Source: Natrialba magadii ATCC 43099
GTDB taxonomy: Archaea > Halobacteriota > Halobacteria > Halobacteriales > Natrialbaceae
Direction: 5' to 3'
DNA: 64,000 bases
NCBI RefSeq assembly: GCF_000025625.1
Contig: NC_013922.1
Coordinates: 1,488,001 to 1,552,000 of the forward strand
Numbering within the stretch: the first letter of the stretch is position 1; each line of letters begins with the position of its first letter. The notes beneath the pieces are model-generated. The model was given only the letters and a program-made list of their open reading frames with translations, was not told where the DNA came from and searched no databases. Positions 26,097 through 35,065 of the stretch are shown piece after piece. Made by a program: the position numbers and the translations under genes.

Positions 26097-27326
26097 ATGG
26101 CAGGAACTCAACAACCGGAGGTGAACATCGGGCTCGTCGGCCACGTCGACCACGGCAAGACGACGCTGGTGCAGGCGCTAAGCGGCTCGTGGACGGACCA
26201 GCACTCGGAGGAGATGAAACGCGGAATCTCCATTCGGCTGGGCTATGCGGACGCAACGTTCCGCGAGTGTCCCGACCTGGAAGAACCCGAGCGTTACACG
26301 GTCGAGGAGGAGTGTGCAGACGGCTCAGAGAGCGAACCGCTTCGAACCGTCTCGTTCGTCGACGCACCGGGCCACGAGACCCTGATGGCGACGATGCTCT
26401 CGGGCGCATCGCTGATGGACGGCGCCGTGCTGGTCGTCAGCGCGAACGAACCCGTCCCACAGCCCCAGACCGAAGAGCACCTGATGGCGCTCGACATCAT
26501 CGGAATCGAGAACATCGTCATCGCCCAGAACAAGGTCGACCTCGTCAGCACCGAACAGGCACAGAACAACTACCAGCAGATCCAGGAGTTCGTCGAGGGT
26601 ACCGTCGCCGAAGACGCGCCGGTCGTCCCCGTCTCGGCCGGTCAGGAGGTCAACCTCGATCTGCTGATTCAGGCGATCGAAAACGAGATTCCGACGCCCG
26701 ATCGCGACCCTGACGTCGACGCACGGATGCACGTCGCCCGCAGTTTCGACATCAACAAGCCGGGAACCAGTGCTTCGAATCTCACCGGCGGCGTCCTCGG
26801 CGGCAGTCTCGTCGCGGGTGAACTCGAGTCCGGCGACGAAATCGAGATCCGACCGGGTCGCGAGGTCGAAGAGGGTGGCCAAACCGAGTACGTCCCGATT
26901 CAGACGACGATCCGCTCGCTGCAGGCAGGTGGCGAGACGGCCGATACCGTCACGCCGGGCGGCCTCCTCGGTGTCGGAACGGGGCTCGATCCCGCGCTGA
27001 CGAAGGGTGACGCCCTCGCCGGACGCATCGCGGGTCCACCTGGCTCGCTGCCGCCAACCTGGCAGCAGTTCACGATGGACGTCGACCTGTTAGAGCGCGT
27101 CGTCGGTACCGACGGCGGCGAGGTCGACGATATCAGTACTGGCGAGCCGCTGATGATGACCGTCGGCACGGCGACGACCGTCGGCGCAGTGACGAGCGCC
27201 CGCGAGGGCGAGTGTGAGGTCAATCTGAAGCGACCTGTCACCGCCGAACCGGGCGCAAAAATCGCGATCAACCGTCGCATCGGCGCTCGCTGGCGGCTGA
27301 TCGGTCTCGGAACGCTGCAGGAATAG
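26097..27326 (+). CDS. Translation initiation factor aIF2 subunit gamma
   Basis: GTPase subunit of the factor that brings initiator Met-tRNA to the small ribosomal subunit. The 409-residue chain has G1 [10 protein letters not shown] (about 14-23), DAPGHETLM (G3), QNKVDLV (G4) and EF-Tu-like domains II and III. The zinc-knuckle region after switch 1 keeps only two cysteines ([15 protein letters not shown]) where many archaea have four. It heads a plus-strand cluster with PIN nuclease, rpo7, spt4 and dephospho-CoA kinase, a gene order widely kept in archaea. Confidence 0.97.
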   Translation: MAGTQQPEVNIGLVGHVDHGKTTLVQALSGSWTDQHSEEMKRGISIRLGYADATFRECPDLEEPERYTVEEECADGSESEPLRTVSFVDAPGHETLMATMLSGASLMDGAVLVVSANEPVPQPQTEEHLMALDIIGIENIVIAQNKVDLVSTEQAQNNYQQIQEFVEGTVAEDAPVVPVSAGQEVNLDLLIQAIENEIPTPDRDPDVDARMHVARSFDINKPGTSASNLTGGVLGGSLVAGELESGDEIEIRPGREVEEGGQTEYVPIQTTIRSLQAGGETADTVTPGGLLGVGTGLDPALTKGDALAGRIAGPPGSLPPTWQQFTMDVDLLERVVGTDGGEVDDISTGEPLMMTVGTATTVGAVTSAREGECEVNLKRPVTAEPGAKIAINRRIGARWRLIGLGTLQE

Positions 27327-27365
27327 CACACTGGGCCGAAAACACTGCACGCAGATCACGACACG

Positions 27366-27752
27366 ATGAGCACCCGAGTTGCCCTCGACACGAGCGCGTT
27401 GATGATGCCAGTCGAACTCGACGTCCGGCTGTTCGATGAACTCGAGCGCCTACTCGATTCGTTCGAACCGACGGCACCGCAGGCCGTCATCGAAGAACTT
27501 CGCCGCCTCTCTGAGAAGGGCGGACGCGAAGGCACCGCCGCGAACGTCGGTCACGACCTGGCGACCGAGCGCTGTCTCGTCGTCGACACCGAGGCATCCT
27601 ACGCCGACGACGCACTCGTCGAACTCGCCCGCGAGGGCACCGTCGACTACGTCGTCACCAACGATCGGCCGCTGCGCGACCGGGTACTCGAGGAGCACAG
27701 ACCGGTAATTGCATTACGCGGGAGAAACAAGTTAGCGATCACTCAACCATAG
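27366..27752 (+). CDS. PIN-domain nuclease (Fcf1/Utp24-like)
   Basis: A 128-residue single PIN domain with conserved acidic residues: Asp in VALDTSALMMP, Glu in QAVIEELRRL, and YVVTNDRPLRDRV with the C-terminal Asp. Located between aIF2-gamma and rpo7, the position of the archaeal Fcf1-type PIN protein implicated in rRNA processing. That makes it a housekeeping nuclease rather than a VapC toxin, and no antitoxin gene is adjacent. Its stop codon abuts the ATG of rpo7 without a gap, so they are co-translated. Confidence 0.88.
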   Translation: MSTRVALDTSALMMPVELDVRLFDELERLLDSFEPTAPQAVIEELRRLSEKGGREGTAANVGHDLATERCLVVDTEASYADDALVELAREGTVDYVVTNDRPLRDRVLEEHRPVIALRGRNKLAITQP

Positions 27753-28322
27753 ATGTACAAACGGGTTAGATTGAAGGATACGGTGGAGGTACCGCCGGAG
27801 GAGCTCGGCGACGTGTCGCCGACGCTCGTCAAGCGACTGCTACAGGACAAACTCGAGGGACGCATGGACGAGGAGGTCGGAAGCATCGTCTCCGTCACCG
27901 AGGTTCGAGATATCGGTGAGGGAACAGTGCTGCCGAACCGACCAGGCGTCTACTACGAGGCCGATTTCGACGCTGTCACGTTCGATCCACAGATGCAGGA
28001 GGTCGTCGACGGCACCGTCGTCGAGGTCGTCGAATTCGGCGCCTTCGTCGGCATCGGTCCCGTCGACGGACTGCTCCACGTCTCCCAGATCAGCGACGAA
28101 TATCTGGCGTTCGACGCCGAGAACCAGCAGCTCGCCTCGAACGAGTCCAACCGCACGCTGGGTGTTGGCGATCCGATCCGCGCCCGCATCGTCACCAAGA
28201 GCATCGACGAGCGCAACCCGCGCGACTCGAAGATCGGGCTCACGGCAAAACAGCCCGGTCTCGGCAAGCACGACTGGCTCAAGAGCGAACACGAGCACCA
28301 AGAAGCAACCGCAGGTGAATAA
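27753..28322 (+). CDS. rpoE1: RNA polymerase subunit Rpo7 (E')
   Basis: Stalk subunit of the archaeal RNA polymerase, partner of Rpo4. The 189-residue protein has the N-terminal RNP-like domain (MYKRVRLKDTVEVPPEELG) and a C-terminal S1/OB domain (about 80-165; VVEVVEFGAFVGIGPVDGLLHVSQI). It starts right after the PIN stop codon and is followed 2 bp later by spt4. Confidence 0.96.
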   Translation: MYKRVRLKDTVEVPPEELGDVSPTLVKRLLQDKLEGRMDEEVGSIVSVTEVRDIGEGTVLPNRPGVYYEADFDAVTFDPQMQEVVDGTVVEVVEFGAFVGIGPVDGLLHVSQISDEYLAFDAENQQLASNESNRTLGVGDPIRARIVTKSIDERNPRDSKIGLTAKQPGLGKHDWLKSEHEHQEATAGE

Positions 28323-28324
28323 CG

Positions 28325-28522
28325 ATGGCAGCCGACCGTCTCGTCTGTCGTGAGTGTCACCGGGTCAACGACCCGGATAGCGAAACCTGTGATGCCTGTA
28401 ACTCCTCGTCGCTGACGGAGGACTGGGCAGGCTACGTCGTCATCGCCCACCCCGAAGACAGCGAAATCGCAAGCGAGATGCAGGTCACCGAACCTGGCGC
28501 GTACGCGCTCAAGGTCCGGTAA
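28325..28522 (+). CDS. spt4: Transcription elongation factor Spt4 (Rpo E'')
   Basis: A 65-residue zinc protein with CRECHRVNDPDSETCDAC, the four-cysteine zinc site of archaeal Spt4, and the conserved ending ITEPGAYALKVR-like (VTEPGAYALKVR). It pairs with Spt5 to keep RNA polymerase processive. It starts 2 bp after rpo7. Confidence 0.96.
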   Translation: MAADRLVCRECHRVNDPDSETCDACNSSSLTEDWAGYVVIAHPEDSEIASEMQVTEPGAYALKVR

Positions 28523-28535
28523 TCAGCCGATCGCT

Positions 28536-29138
28536 GTGACACCCGACGACACCAGTACGAACGCCGCAGGCCGTGACCGCAATCAGGAGTACGAGCAGCT
28601 ACTGGTTCTACCCGACGACCTCCGCCACGAACTCAAGGAGCCGATGGGCCCGATCGAAACCGACGCCGAGCAGCTACTCGAGTCCGTCGATGGCCCGCTC
28701 ATCGCCGTCGGCGACGTCGTCACCTACCATCTTCTACAGGCTGGGCGCGTCCCGGACGTGGCGTTCGTGGACGAGCGGACCAAGCGCGACGCCGTCGACG
28801 AAGAGATCCGCGACACCGTTGCGACGGAGCCGACCCACGAGGCAATCAACCCGCCGGCCGAACTCTCCGGCGACGTGATCCGCGCGCTCCGCGAGGGGCT
28901 CGACGACGAGGAGCCAGCGACAGTGCTGGTCGACGGTGAGGAGGACCTCGTCGCCGTTCCCGCAATCGCCGCCGCGCCCGAGGGTGCAAGCGTGGTCTAC
29001 GGCCAGCCCGACGAGGGGATGGTCCACGTACGGGTGACGAGCGAACACCGCACGGAGATGCGCGAGTTACTCGAGCGCTTCGACGGTGACGTCGAGCGAC
29101 TCTGGACGCTGCTCGAGTCACCGGTAGACGACGCATAG
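28536..29138 (+). CDS. GTP-dependent dephospho-CoA kinase
   Basis: Archaeal DUF359-type kinase that finishes CoA synthesis using GTP. The 200-residue protein has LIAVGDVVTYHLLQAG, VAFVDERTKRD, PAELSGDVIRAL and VLVDGEEDLVAVPAI, all family hallmarks. It begins with GTG 13 bp after spt4. In many archaea the next genes of this cluster encode S24e and S27ae; here the cluster stops and a convergent membrane protein follows. Confidence 0.92.
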   Translation: MTPDDTSTNAAGRDRNQEYEQLLVLPDDLRHELKEPMGPIETDAEQLLESVDGPLIAVGDVVTYHLLQAGRVPDVAFVDERTKRDAVDEEIRDTVATEPTHEAINPPAELSGDVIRALREGLDDEEPATVLVDGEEDLVAVPAIAAAPEGASVVYGQPDEGMVHVRVTSEHRTEMRELLERFDGDVERLWTLLESPVDDA

Positions 29139-29220
29139 CGGACGTTCGCAGCGAACTCTTCTGAGAACGCTCCACTCACGTCACAACACGTCACGACACG
29201 TCACGAAGGAGGAGACGCTA

Positions 29221-32200
29221 TTACGATTCCCTGCCAGATCCATTGTCGTGACTCGATCCGGTCTCGTCACCGTCGGCTTCGTCGCTCGAGGGCCAGTCGC
29301 TTGCGAACTCAGTATCGCCATCACTCGAGTGCCAACCGGTTCCGGAGGGAGACTCGTCACTGGTACTCGAGTCCCTGCCATCGGTCGGACCACTGCGGCC
29401 GGAATCGCGCGAGTCCACGGCTGTCGGTTCCTCGGACGCGGCGTCGTCACTGAATCGGCTCCCGTAGATGAGCAGCGGCCAACCGACGAGGCCAGCAGGG
29501 ACGAGCCCGACGACGGCGAAGAACAGGCCGGCCGGCCCGGCAGCGAGCACGCTACCGAGGACGACAACGGCTGGGATCGCGAGCAGCAGGTTTCGCATCC
29601 GCCGGCGACGACCGCGGTCGCGGTAGTGGCCGGCCGTTGCCAACAGGACGACTCCGCCCGCGAGCAGCGCGTTCTGGACGACGAACACGGTCGAGGAGGT
29701 GGCGGAGACGACGGCCGCGACGACGGCGGCGATCAGCGCGAGCGAGAGTCCGGTTCGGCCGCCGATCGTCGTCGATTCGCGACGAAAGAGCCGGGCCGTG
29801 AGCCAGCTCCCCACGACGGTGAATGCGATCCCGACCGGCGTAAGCAACGCCGAGAAGCCCCCGAGAAGCAGTTGCCGAGCGAATCCCCACTCGTCCTCGG
29901 CGATTGACTCAACGGCTGGTGACGAGATGGCGTAGTAGGTCCCGTTATCGACGACGATTCCAGGGTTCGGGACGCCCTCGTCGACCGTGTCGTCGGCGTT
30001 GGTCACGGACATCTCGTGGTCAGTCACGGGCATCTCGTCGTCGGAGTCGGGGTCAGTGTCAGTGTCAGTGTCAGGGTTGGGGTCAGTGTCGAGACCCGAG
30101 TCTCGAGTGTCGTCGACGACCTCTCGTTCCAGCTCATTCGCCTCACCGTAGGGCGTCGCAACGTCGTCCATGACGGTGCTGGTTGTCGTCGGTTCGAGTT
30201 CGATACGGAGTTCGCCGTCACCGTCGGCGACAGAACCCTCCCACTCGTAGTATTCTCCCTCGTAGACCGCGTACGATGGGGGCTCGCCGAACCACGTTAC
30301 CGTCGCGACCGCCTCGAGTTCGTCTGGATGGTCGCCGTCGGATTCGTAGGTACCGTTCGCGGCCGCCTCTTCGACCGCCCGTTCGACGTCGGCAGGCGCG
30401 TCGGTGAGTTCGTCCTCGAGATCGAGGACTGCGGGGGCGACGGCCGCCTGCGCGAGTTCCGTCTCGGGATCGAACGACTCCACCTCTGCGGGCTCGGACA
30501 TCGACAGCATGTCACCCATGATGATCCCGAACGAAGCGGTGAGAACGAGCCCGACGGCCAGAAGTCCGACCGCCGCAACGAGTCGTTTTCGCGAGTACGT
30601 TCCCGTCCGGATCGAGTCGGGCCCATCGGTCGGGTCCGAGGCCGAGCGCGGCCGAGACGGTGGCCGCTTCGCGACGTACCAGAGCCCGACGACCACGTTG
30701 ACCAGCCAGATCGCCGCGAGGACGACGACCGTCTTCCGGTATTTCGGCCAGCCGGCGGCCGATTGGGTTCCCTTCGAGTCCGCGTAGATGCCGATTGGAA
30801 TTCCGAGCCAACTCCCGATGAGGAGGCCGCCGAGCGTCATCTCCGAAACGAGTTCGATCTCCGCTCCGATGGCGACGAAGACCGCCGCCCAGAGGACGGT
30901 ACTGAGGAGAACGACCCAGCGCCAGTACGAGTGAGGCAGCATCGGCGGGCCGCCGGTTCCGTTCCCCGCGCCGCCGCCGTTCGGATCCGCGGACGCGCCG
31001 TCCGTTCCCGCGGTCGCGCTCGCGCTCGTGGTCGTGGTCGTGGTCGCGTCCGGAGACGCGGCCGCGGTCTTCAAACGGTCCGTCTCTGCAGCTGACGACA
31101 GCGTCCGCTCGTCGTCCTCATCCCCGTCGGTCCGCCCCGAGACGGTGTTTGCGGCCCGGATATCCGCCTCGGACGCTTCGACGGTCGCCGTGGGCATCGC
31201 CGACGCGTCCGTGAAGCCGCCGGACTCGGTCTCGAGTCCGGCCGGTCGGTCGTCGCCGGTCGGAGCGGGGTCCAGCCCGTACTCCCGCTCGAGTCGCTCG
31301 ATGCGATAGTTGATCGACGGCTCGATGATGGTCAGCCAGTTGAGCCGATCCGGGAGGACCGTGTCCTTCTTCGCTTCCGGAATGATACCGAGTTCCGACC
31401 CGATGCTACGATAGGCGGAGCGAACGGTGTCGGCTCCAAGGCGCTCGCTCGCAAACCGGTCCGAATGAACGACCCGGTTACGCCCTCTGTAGCTGTAGTA
31501 CAGGAACAACGGGAACGCAAGAACGAAGGCGGCGAACGCCGCGTCGACGAAGGCGTTCGCACCCGTATAGTATCCGAACGCACCGAGAACGATACCGACG
31601 AGGCCGACGGCCGCGACGAGTCGGAAATACGTCGGCAGCGTCGGTCCGCTCCTGCCTTCGGCCTGCGCGAGCGCGACCGCCAGTTCGTCGTCGGTGACGC
31701 GGTCGAGGAAGCCGTCGTGGACCCAGACGGCTCGCACCGCTTTGCGACCGACGACGCGGAGGGCGGTCTGTGGATCCGAACCGCTGAAGACGAACACTGA
31801 CCCCGGGTTGCACCCGAAGCGGTCGTAACAACGGTCGATGCGCGCGCGCTCGTCCTCGGTCGGATCTCGAACCGAGTCGGCCGTCACCGCCTGTAGCGGC
31901 TCGATCAGAGTGAGATAGCCCACCCAAACGACGATCGCTGCCGGAAACGTCCAGACGAAGTCGCCGGGAAGGAGCCCGTACCAGTCGAACTGGACGACTA
32001 GCGTCAGTGCGAACAGGGCGACCGTGTCGGCGAGCCACCGACGACGACGAAAGGCGGGGTCAACCGTGAGTGGCTCCTCCCGGAGCCACCTCCGGAACGG
32101 CCGCTGACCCCGACGGACGGCGAGCAGGCCGACCACCGCCGTTCCGGTCATGGCCGTCGCATTCGCGGCGGCGAGCAGTTCCGTACGGCCGGTATCAAGA

Positions 32201-32424
32201 CCGAGCTCCGTGACGAGAGTCGACGCGAGCGGATACAGCGCGTAGATCGCGAGCGTCCCCACTACGACGGTCCCGAACAGGAGTAGTCGGACGACGGCAT
32301 CGAGTCGCTGACGCTGGTCCGTCAGCACATCAGATCGACAGAGAACGACGGCACTGGCCCGAGCACCGGCGAACGCAGCGATCCATAGTCCCACCGACAA
32401 CCCAAGTGACAGAAGCGAATCCAT
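29221..32424 (-). CDS. Giant membrane protein with degenerate M48 peptidase domain
   Basis: A 1067-residue polytopic membrane protein. Residues 1-180 hold about five helices. Residues 190-330 look like an M48 (HtpX/Ste24-like) catalytic segment: VWVHDGFLDRVTDDELAVAL matches the run into the zinc site, but HExxH is replaced by Gln254-Ala-Glu-Gly-Arg, and the downstream glutamate ligand region reads HSDRFA. All three zinc ligands are therefore gone. Further helices lie at about 265-310, 510-600 and 635-660. A large acidic exported domain (about 665-850) has Asp-Thr-Pro repeats near its end. More helices (about 865-1000) and a Ser/Asp-rich tail follow. Probably a scaffold or regulator rather than a protease; its role is unknown. 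Confidence 0.75.
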   Translation of the reverse strand: MDSLLSLGLSVGLWIAAFAGARASAVVLCRSDVLTDQRQRLDAVVRLLLFGTVVVGTLAIYALYPLASTLVTELGLDTGRTELLAAANATAMTGTAVVGLLAVRRGQRPFRRWLREEPLTVDPAFRRRRWLADTVALFALTLVVQFDWYGLLPGDFVWTFPAAIVVWVGYLTLIEPLQAVTADSVRDPTEDERARIDRCYDRFGCNPGSVFVFSGSDPQTALRVVGRKAVRAVWVHDGFLDRVTDDELAVALAQAEGRSGPTLPTYFRLVAAVGLVGIVLGAFGYYTGANAFVDAAFAAFVLAFPLFLYYSYRGRNRVVHSDRFASERLGADTVRSAYRSIGSELGIIPEAKKDTVLPDRLNWLTIIEPSINYRIERLEREYGLDPAPTGDDRPAGLETESGGFTDASAMPTATVEASEADIRAANTVSGRTDGDEDDERTLSSAAETDRLKTAAASPDATTTTTTSASATAGTDGASADPNGGGAGNGTGGPPMLPHSYWRWVVLLSTVLWAAVFVAIGAEIELVSEMTLGGLLIGSWLGIPIGIYADSKGTQSAAGWPKYRKTVVVLAAIWLVNVVVGLWYVAKRPPSRPRSASDPTDGPDSIRTGTYSRKRLVAAVGLLAVGLVLTASFGIIMGDMLSMSEPAEVESFDPETELAQAAVAPAVLDLEDELTDAPADVERAVEEAAANGTYESDGDHPDELEAVATVTWFGEPPSYAVYEGEYYEWEGSVADGDGELRIELEPTTTSTVMDDVATPYGEANELEREVVDDTRDSGLDTDPNPDTDTDTDPDSDDEMPVTDHEMSVTNADDTVDEGVPNPGIVVDNGTYYAISSPAVESIAEDEWGFARQLLLGGFSALLTPVGIAFTVVGSWLTARLFRRESTTIGGRTGLSLALIAAVVAAVVSATSSTVFVVQNALLAGGVVLLATAGHYRDRGRRRRMRNLLLAIPAVVVLGSVLAAGPAGLFFAVVGLVPAGLVGWPLLIYGSRFSDDAASEEPTAVDSRDSGRSGPTDGRDSSTSDESPSGTGWHSSDGDTEFASDWPSSDEADGDETGSSHDNGSGRES

Positions 32425-32621
32425 ATACTCGTTACATTAATCGAAGACTATTCGGTATTATAACTATCGAGATGGTTGACAGAACGGTGAATGATCCCCC
32501 CACCTTCGTCAGCCGGCGCCTCGTGAGTGGTACAGAGGATCGCGGGCAATACCGCTGGCAGAAGTAGAGTACTCCGAGAGGGCAACGTTCGTACGACCAG
32601 CAGCGTGTTTGGGGAGACCGA
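32425..32621. other. Short gene-free stretch
   Basis: Contains an AT-rich stretch (TATTCGGTATTATAACTATC, 32450-32469) that, read on the minus strand, is a likely TATA/promoter for the giant membrane protein whose ATG is at 32424. Nothing else is recognisable. Confidence 0.4.
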
Positions 32622-33617
32622 TCACTCGACGACCGTGTGTTCGAGTACCCCGATCCCTTCAATCTCGAGGGCCACCGTATCGCCGTCCTCGAGCCACTGG
32701 CGGAGTTCGAGACCACAGCCCTCGCCGACGGTGCCGCTGCCGATGACGTCGCCGGGGTGGAGCGTCTCGGATTGTGAGACGTGTTCAATGATGTCGGCAA
32801 ACGAGTGGTACATCTCGTCGACAGTGCCCTCTGACCAGACCTCGCCGTTGACGCGGGCGGTCATCGGGGCCTCGAGCACGTCGATATCTCCGGCGGGGAC
32901 GAGGTAGGGGCCGAGCCCGTTCGCGAAGTCCTTTCCCTTCGCGGGTCCGAGTCGGGCCTCCATCTCCTCGCCCTGCGTGTCACGGGCGCTGAAGTCGTTG
33001 AAAACCGTGTAGCCCGCGATGTACTCCTCGGCTTTCTCGGCAGGGATATCCCGCCCGCGCGTGCCGATCACGGCGGCAATCTCCAGTTCGTAGTCCATGA
33101 TCCGCGAGTACTCGGGCCACTGGATGGTTTCGCCCGGTCGGACGACGCTGTCCGGATTACCCTTGTAGTAGACCGGCAGCTCGTACCAGACGTCGGCGAT
33201 GTCGCCGTCCATGCTATTTTCGACGTGCTCTTCGATCGCCATGAAATCCCGAAGCGAGTTCGGCCGCGGCAGCGGCGCGAGCAGGTCGTACTCGCCGGGT
33301 TCGTACTCGATCTTCGCACCGGCGGGGCCGCGTTCGGCGCTCGTCTCGGCGGCGTACTCGAGTGCCTCCCGGGCGTCCGCAATCGCGCGCTCGCCGCGTT
33401 CGAGGAAGGCGATCATCTCGGGTGGGATGTGGGCGTGTGCGAGGTCTGCGGGGGCGGGTTCGCCCTCGGACTCGAGTGCGGCGCTGTAGGCGGCGGTGAG
33501 GTCGACGAGGGTGGCCTCCCCGGCCCCATGGCTGTCTGTGTCGCTCGCCTCGGCGACGGCACCGATGCGTTCGACGGGGCCGACAGGGGTATCGACTTCG
33601 AAGGTCGCGAGTTTCAT
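32622..33617 (-). CDS. Fumarylacetoacetate hydrolase family protein
   Basis: A 331-residue member of the FAH superfamily, metal-dependent hydrolases or decarboxylases acting on C-C bonds of oxo-acids. The core has NSLRDFMAIEEHVEN, SRIMDYELEIAAVIG (metal-ligand Glu region), GYTVFNDFSARD, GKDFANGLGPYLV and GDVIGSGTVGEGCG. Length and motifs suit the fumarylpyruvate/acylpyruvate hydrolase-like branch as well as true FAH. Its start overlaps the end of the upstream cyclase gene by 4 bp (ATGA), so the two form a translationally coupled operon, probably for aromatic or tryptophan-type catabolism (inference). Confidence 0.88.
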   Translation of the reverse strand: MKLATFEVDTPVGPVERIGAVAEASDTDSHGAGEATLVDLTAAYSAALESEGEPAPADLAHAHIPPEMIAFLERGERAIADAREALEYAAETSAERGPAGAKIEYEPGEYDLLAPLPRPNSLRDFMAIEEHVENSMDGDIADVWYELPVYYKGNPDSVVRPGETIQWPEYSRIMDYELEIAAVIGTRGRDIPAEKAEEYIAGYTVFNDFSARDTQGEEMEARLGPAKGKDFANGLGPYLVPAGDIDVLEAPMTARVNGEVWSEGTVDEMYHSFADIIEHVSQSETLHPGDVIGSGTVGEGCGLELRQWLEDGDTVALEIEGIGVLEHTVVE

Positions 33618-34438
33618 GTATCCCTCCTCTCGGAGTCGTCCTCAAAAAGCGCAACGGGGCGCACCCAGCCCGCGCTGCCGTTCTCGATCGTGATGGGGAA
33701 CGCGACGAGCGGGATCTCCGTCCGCCGCGGGAGGGCGTCGAGGTTCGCCATCTTCTCGATCTGGCAGTACTCGACCTCCCGGCCCGCGAGGTGAGCGGGC
33801 CAGAGTTCGGCCTCGTCGCCGGTCTCCGCGTAGCGCTCGGCCATCGCCGTGAACGGCTTGTCGAACCCGTAAGCGTCCGTGCCGATCACGCGCACGCCCT
33901 GCTCGACGAGGAATTTCGTCCCCTCGGCGCTCATCCCAGGGAACTCCGTGAGATACTCGGGGCACCCCCAGTACTCGTCCGCACCAGTCTGGATGAGGAC
34001 GATCTCGCCCGGCGAGAGCTCGTGATTCAGGTCCGCGAGTTCGGCCTCAATCTCCGCGACCGAAATCTCGCTGCCCGCCTCCTTCCACCGGAAGTCGAGA
34101 ACGACCGCGTGACCGCGACACCACTCGAGTGGCACCTCCTCGATGGTCTTCGCCGGCTCTCCGTCGACCTCGAGGCCGTAGTGTGAGGGTGCGTCGAGGT
34201 GCGTACCGGCATGAGGAATCACGTTGAGTTCCTCCCAGGCCAGCCCCTTCCCGTCCGGGAAGTCTTCGGCCTCGATATCGTACCCCTGTTCCCGCAGCGT
34301 CGCGGCGAGTCGCTCGGCACCCGCCTCGTGGTCGAAGGCATCGATCCGGGGCGGTGTCGGTTCGCTCGGAACGCCGTCCTCGAGCCCGATACTGAGGTCG
34401 ATCAGCGTCCCGTCGGTGGCCGTGATCGCGTCGTGCAT
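33614..34438 (-). CDS. Cyclase family protein (kynurenine formamidase-like)
   Basis: A 274-residue metal-dependent hydrolase of the cyclase/KynB family. The signature HAGTHLDAPSHYG (zinc-binding His/Asp) lies about residue 75, with IDLSIGLEDG at the N-terminus, VLIQTGADEYWG, and GVRVIGTDAYGFDKP. I choose the ATG at 34438 (MHDAITA) because a TATA-like box read on the minus strand at about 34478-34486 would place the transcript start downstream of the alternative ATG at 34465. It is the first gene of a two-gene operon with the FAH-family hydrolase. Confidence 0.87.
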   Translation of the reverse strand: MHDAITATDGTLIDLSIGLEDGVPSEPTPPRIDAFDHEAGAERLAATLREQGYDIEAEDFPDGKGLAWEELNVIPHAGTHLDAPSHYGLEVDGEPAKTIEEVPLEWCRGHAVVLDFRWKEAGSEISVAEIEAELADLNHELSPGEIVLIQTGADEYWGCPEYLTEFPGMSAEGTKFLVEQGVRVIGTDAYGFDKPFTAMAERYAETGDEAELWPAHLAGREVEYCQIEKMANLDALPRRTEIPLVAFPITIENGSAGWVRPVALFEDDSERRDT

Positions 34439-34582
34439 ACGGTGGGAGACTGCGTCGGGGAACATAGTAGCTGGTGCCGCCTTTATGTACCACTTCCGAC
34501 ACTTTAGCAGGAAGACTACTATGTGCCAAGGGCTGCGTCAACGGCGAGAAACTCGCCAATCGTACGGAAGGCCTGACTGCAG

Positions 34583-35065
34583 TCACTCGCAAAGGCAGTC
34601 CTGCGTCCGAGTCAACTGAACAGTCTCGTCGTGGAGTTGCACTGCGAGGTCGTGAATCGTCCGTGCCCGGTACTCGCCGGCGACACCGGTCCGGTAGTAG
34701 GACTCCGACCGGTTCTCAATCCAGAGTTCTTTAAGCCGATCAGCGACGCCTCTCGAGAAGAGCCCTGCCCTCACACCCAGGTCGTACACTTCGGTGTGAC
34801 GCTGACCGGCGACATCGTATCCCTTCTCTTCGACGTAGAACTGGATCGACCGCTCGATAGCGACAAAGGAACTCTCGATGATGACCGTGTAATGGCCGTT
34901 CCGTGCAAGCAGAAAGCTGGCAGCGTCGAGGAGCCGGCACGCCTTCCGCAACTGTAGAACGGCCGGGTCGGTGACGTACTCGAGTCCAACCTCCGGCTGC
35001 TCGGGCTTTCGCTGGAACGCGTCTTCTGCGTCTGCGAGTGCTGCTTCGAGGTCTGTCGACGTCAT
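34583..35065 (-). CDS. HEPN-like partner of a MNT nucleotidyltransferase
   Basis: A 160-residue all-helical protein: CRLLDAASFLLARNGHYTVIIE and AIERSIQFYVEEKG fit a HEPN four-helix fold. The usual HEPN RNase motif Arg-x4-6-His is not intact; at that place the sequence is ENRSESYYRTG, with Tyr where the His would be. It overlaps the MNT gene by 4 bp and is translated after it, the gene order and coupling typical of MntA/HepT toxin-antitoxin pairs. Whether it is still a toxin is uncertain. Confidence 0.75.
   Translation of the reverse strand: MTSTDLEAALADAEDAFQRKPEQPEVGLEYVTDPAVLQLRKACRLLDAASFLLARNGHYTVIIESSFVAIERSIQFYVEEKGYDVAGQRHTEVYDLGVRAGLFSRGVADRLKELWIENRSESYYRTGVAGEYRARTIHDLAVQLHDETVQLTRTQDCLCE

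Noticed and set aside
27366-27752. VapC-type toxin
   Set aside because: The PIN protein sits in the conserved aIF2-gamma/rpo7 cluster with no antitoxin gene; an rRNA-processing Fcf1-like role fits better.
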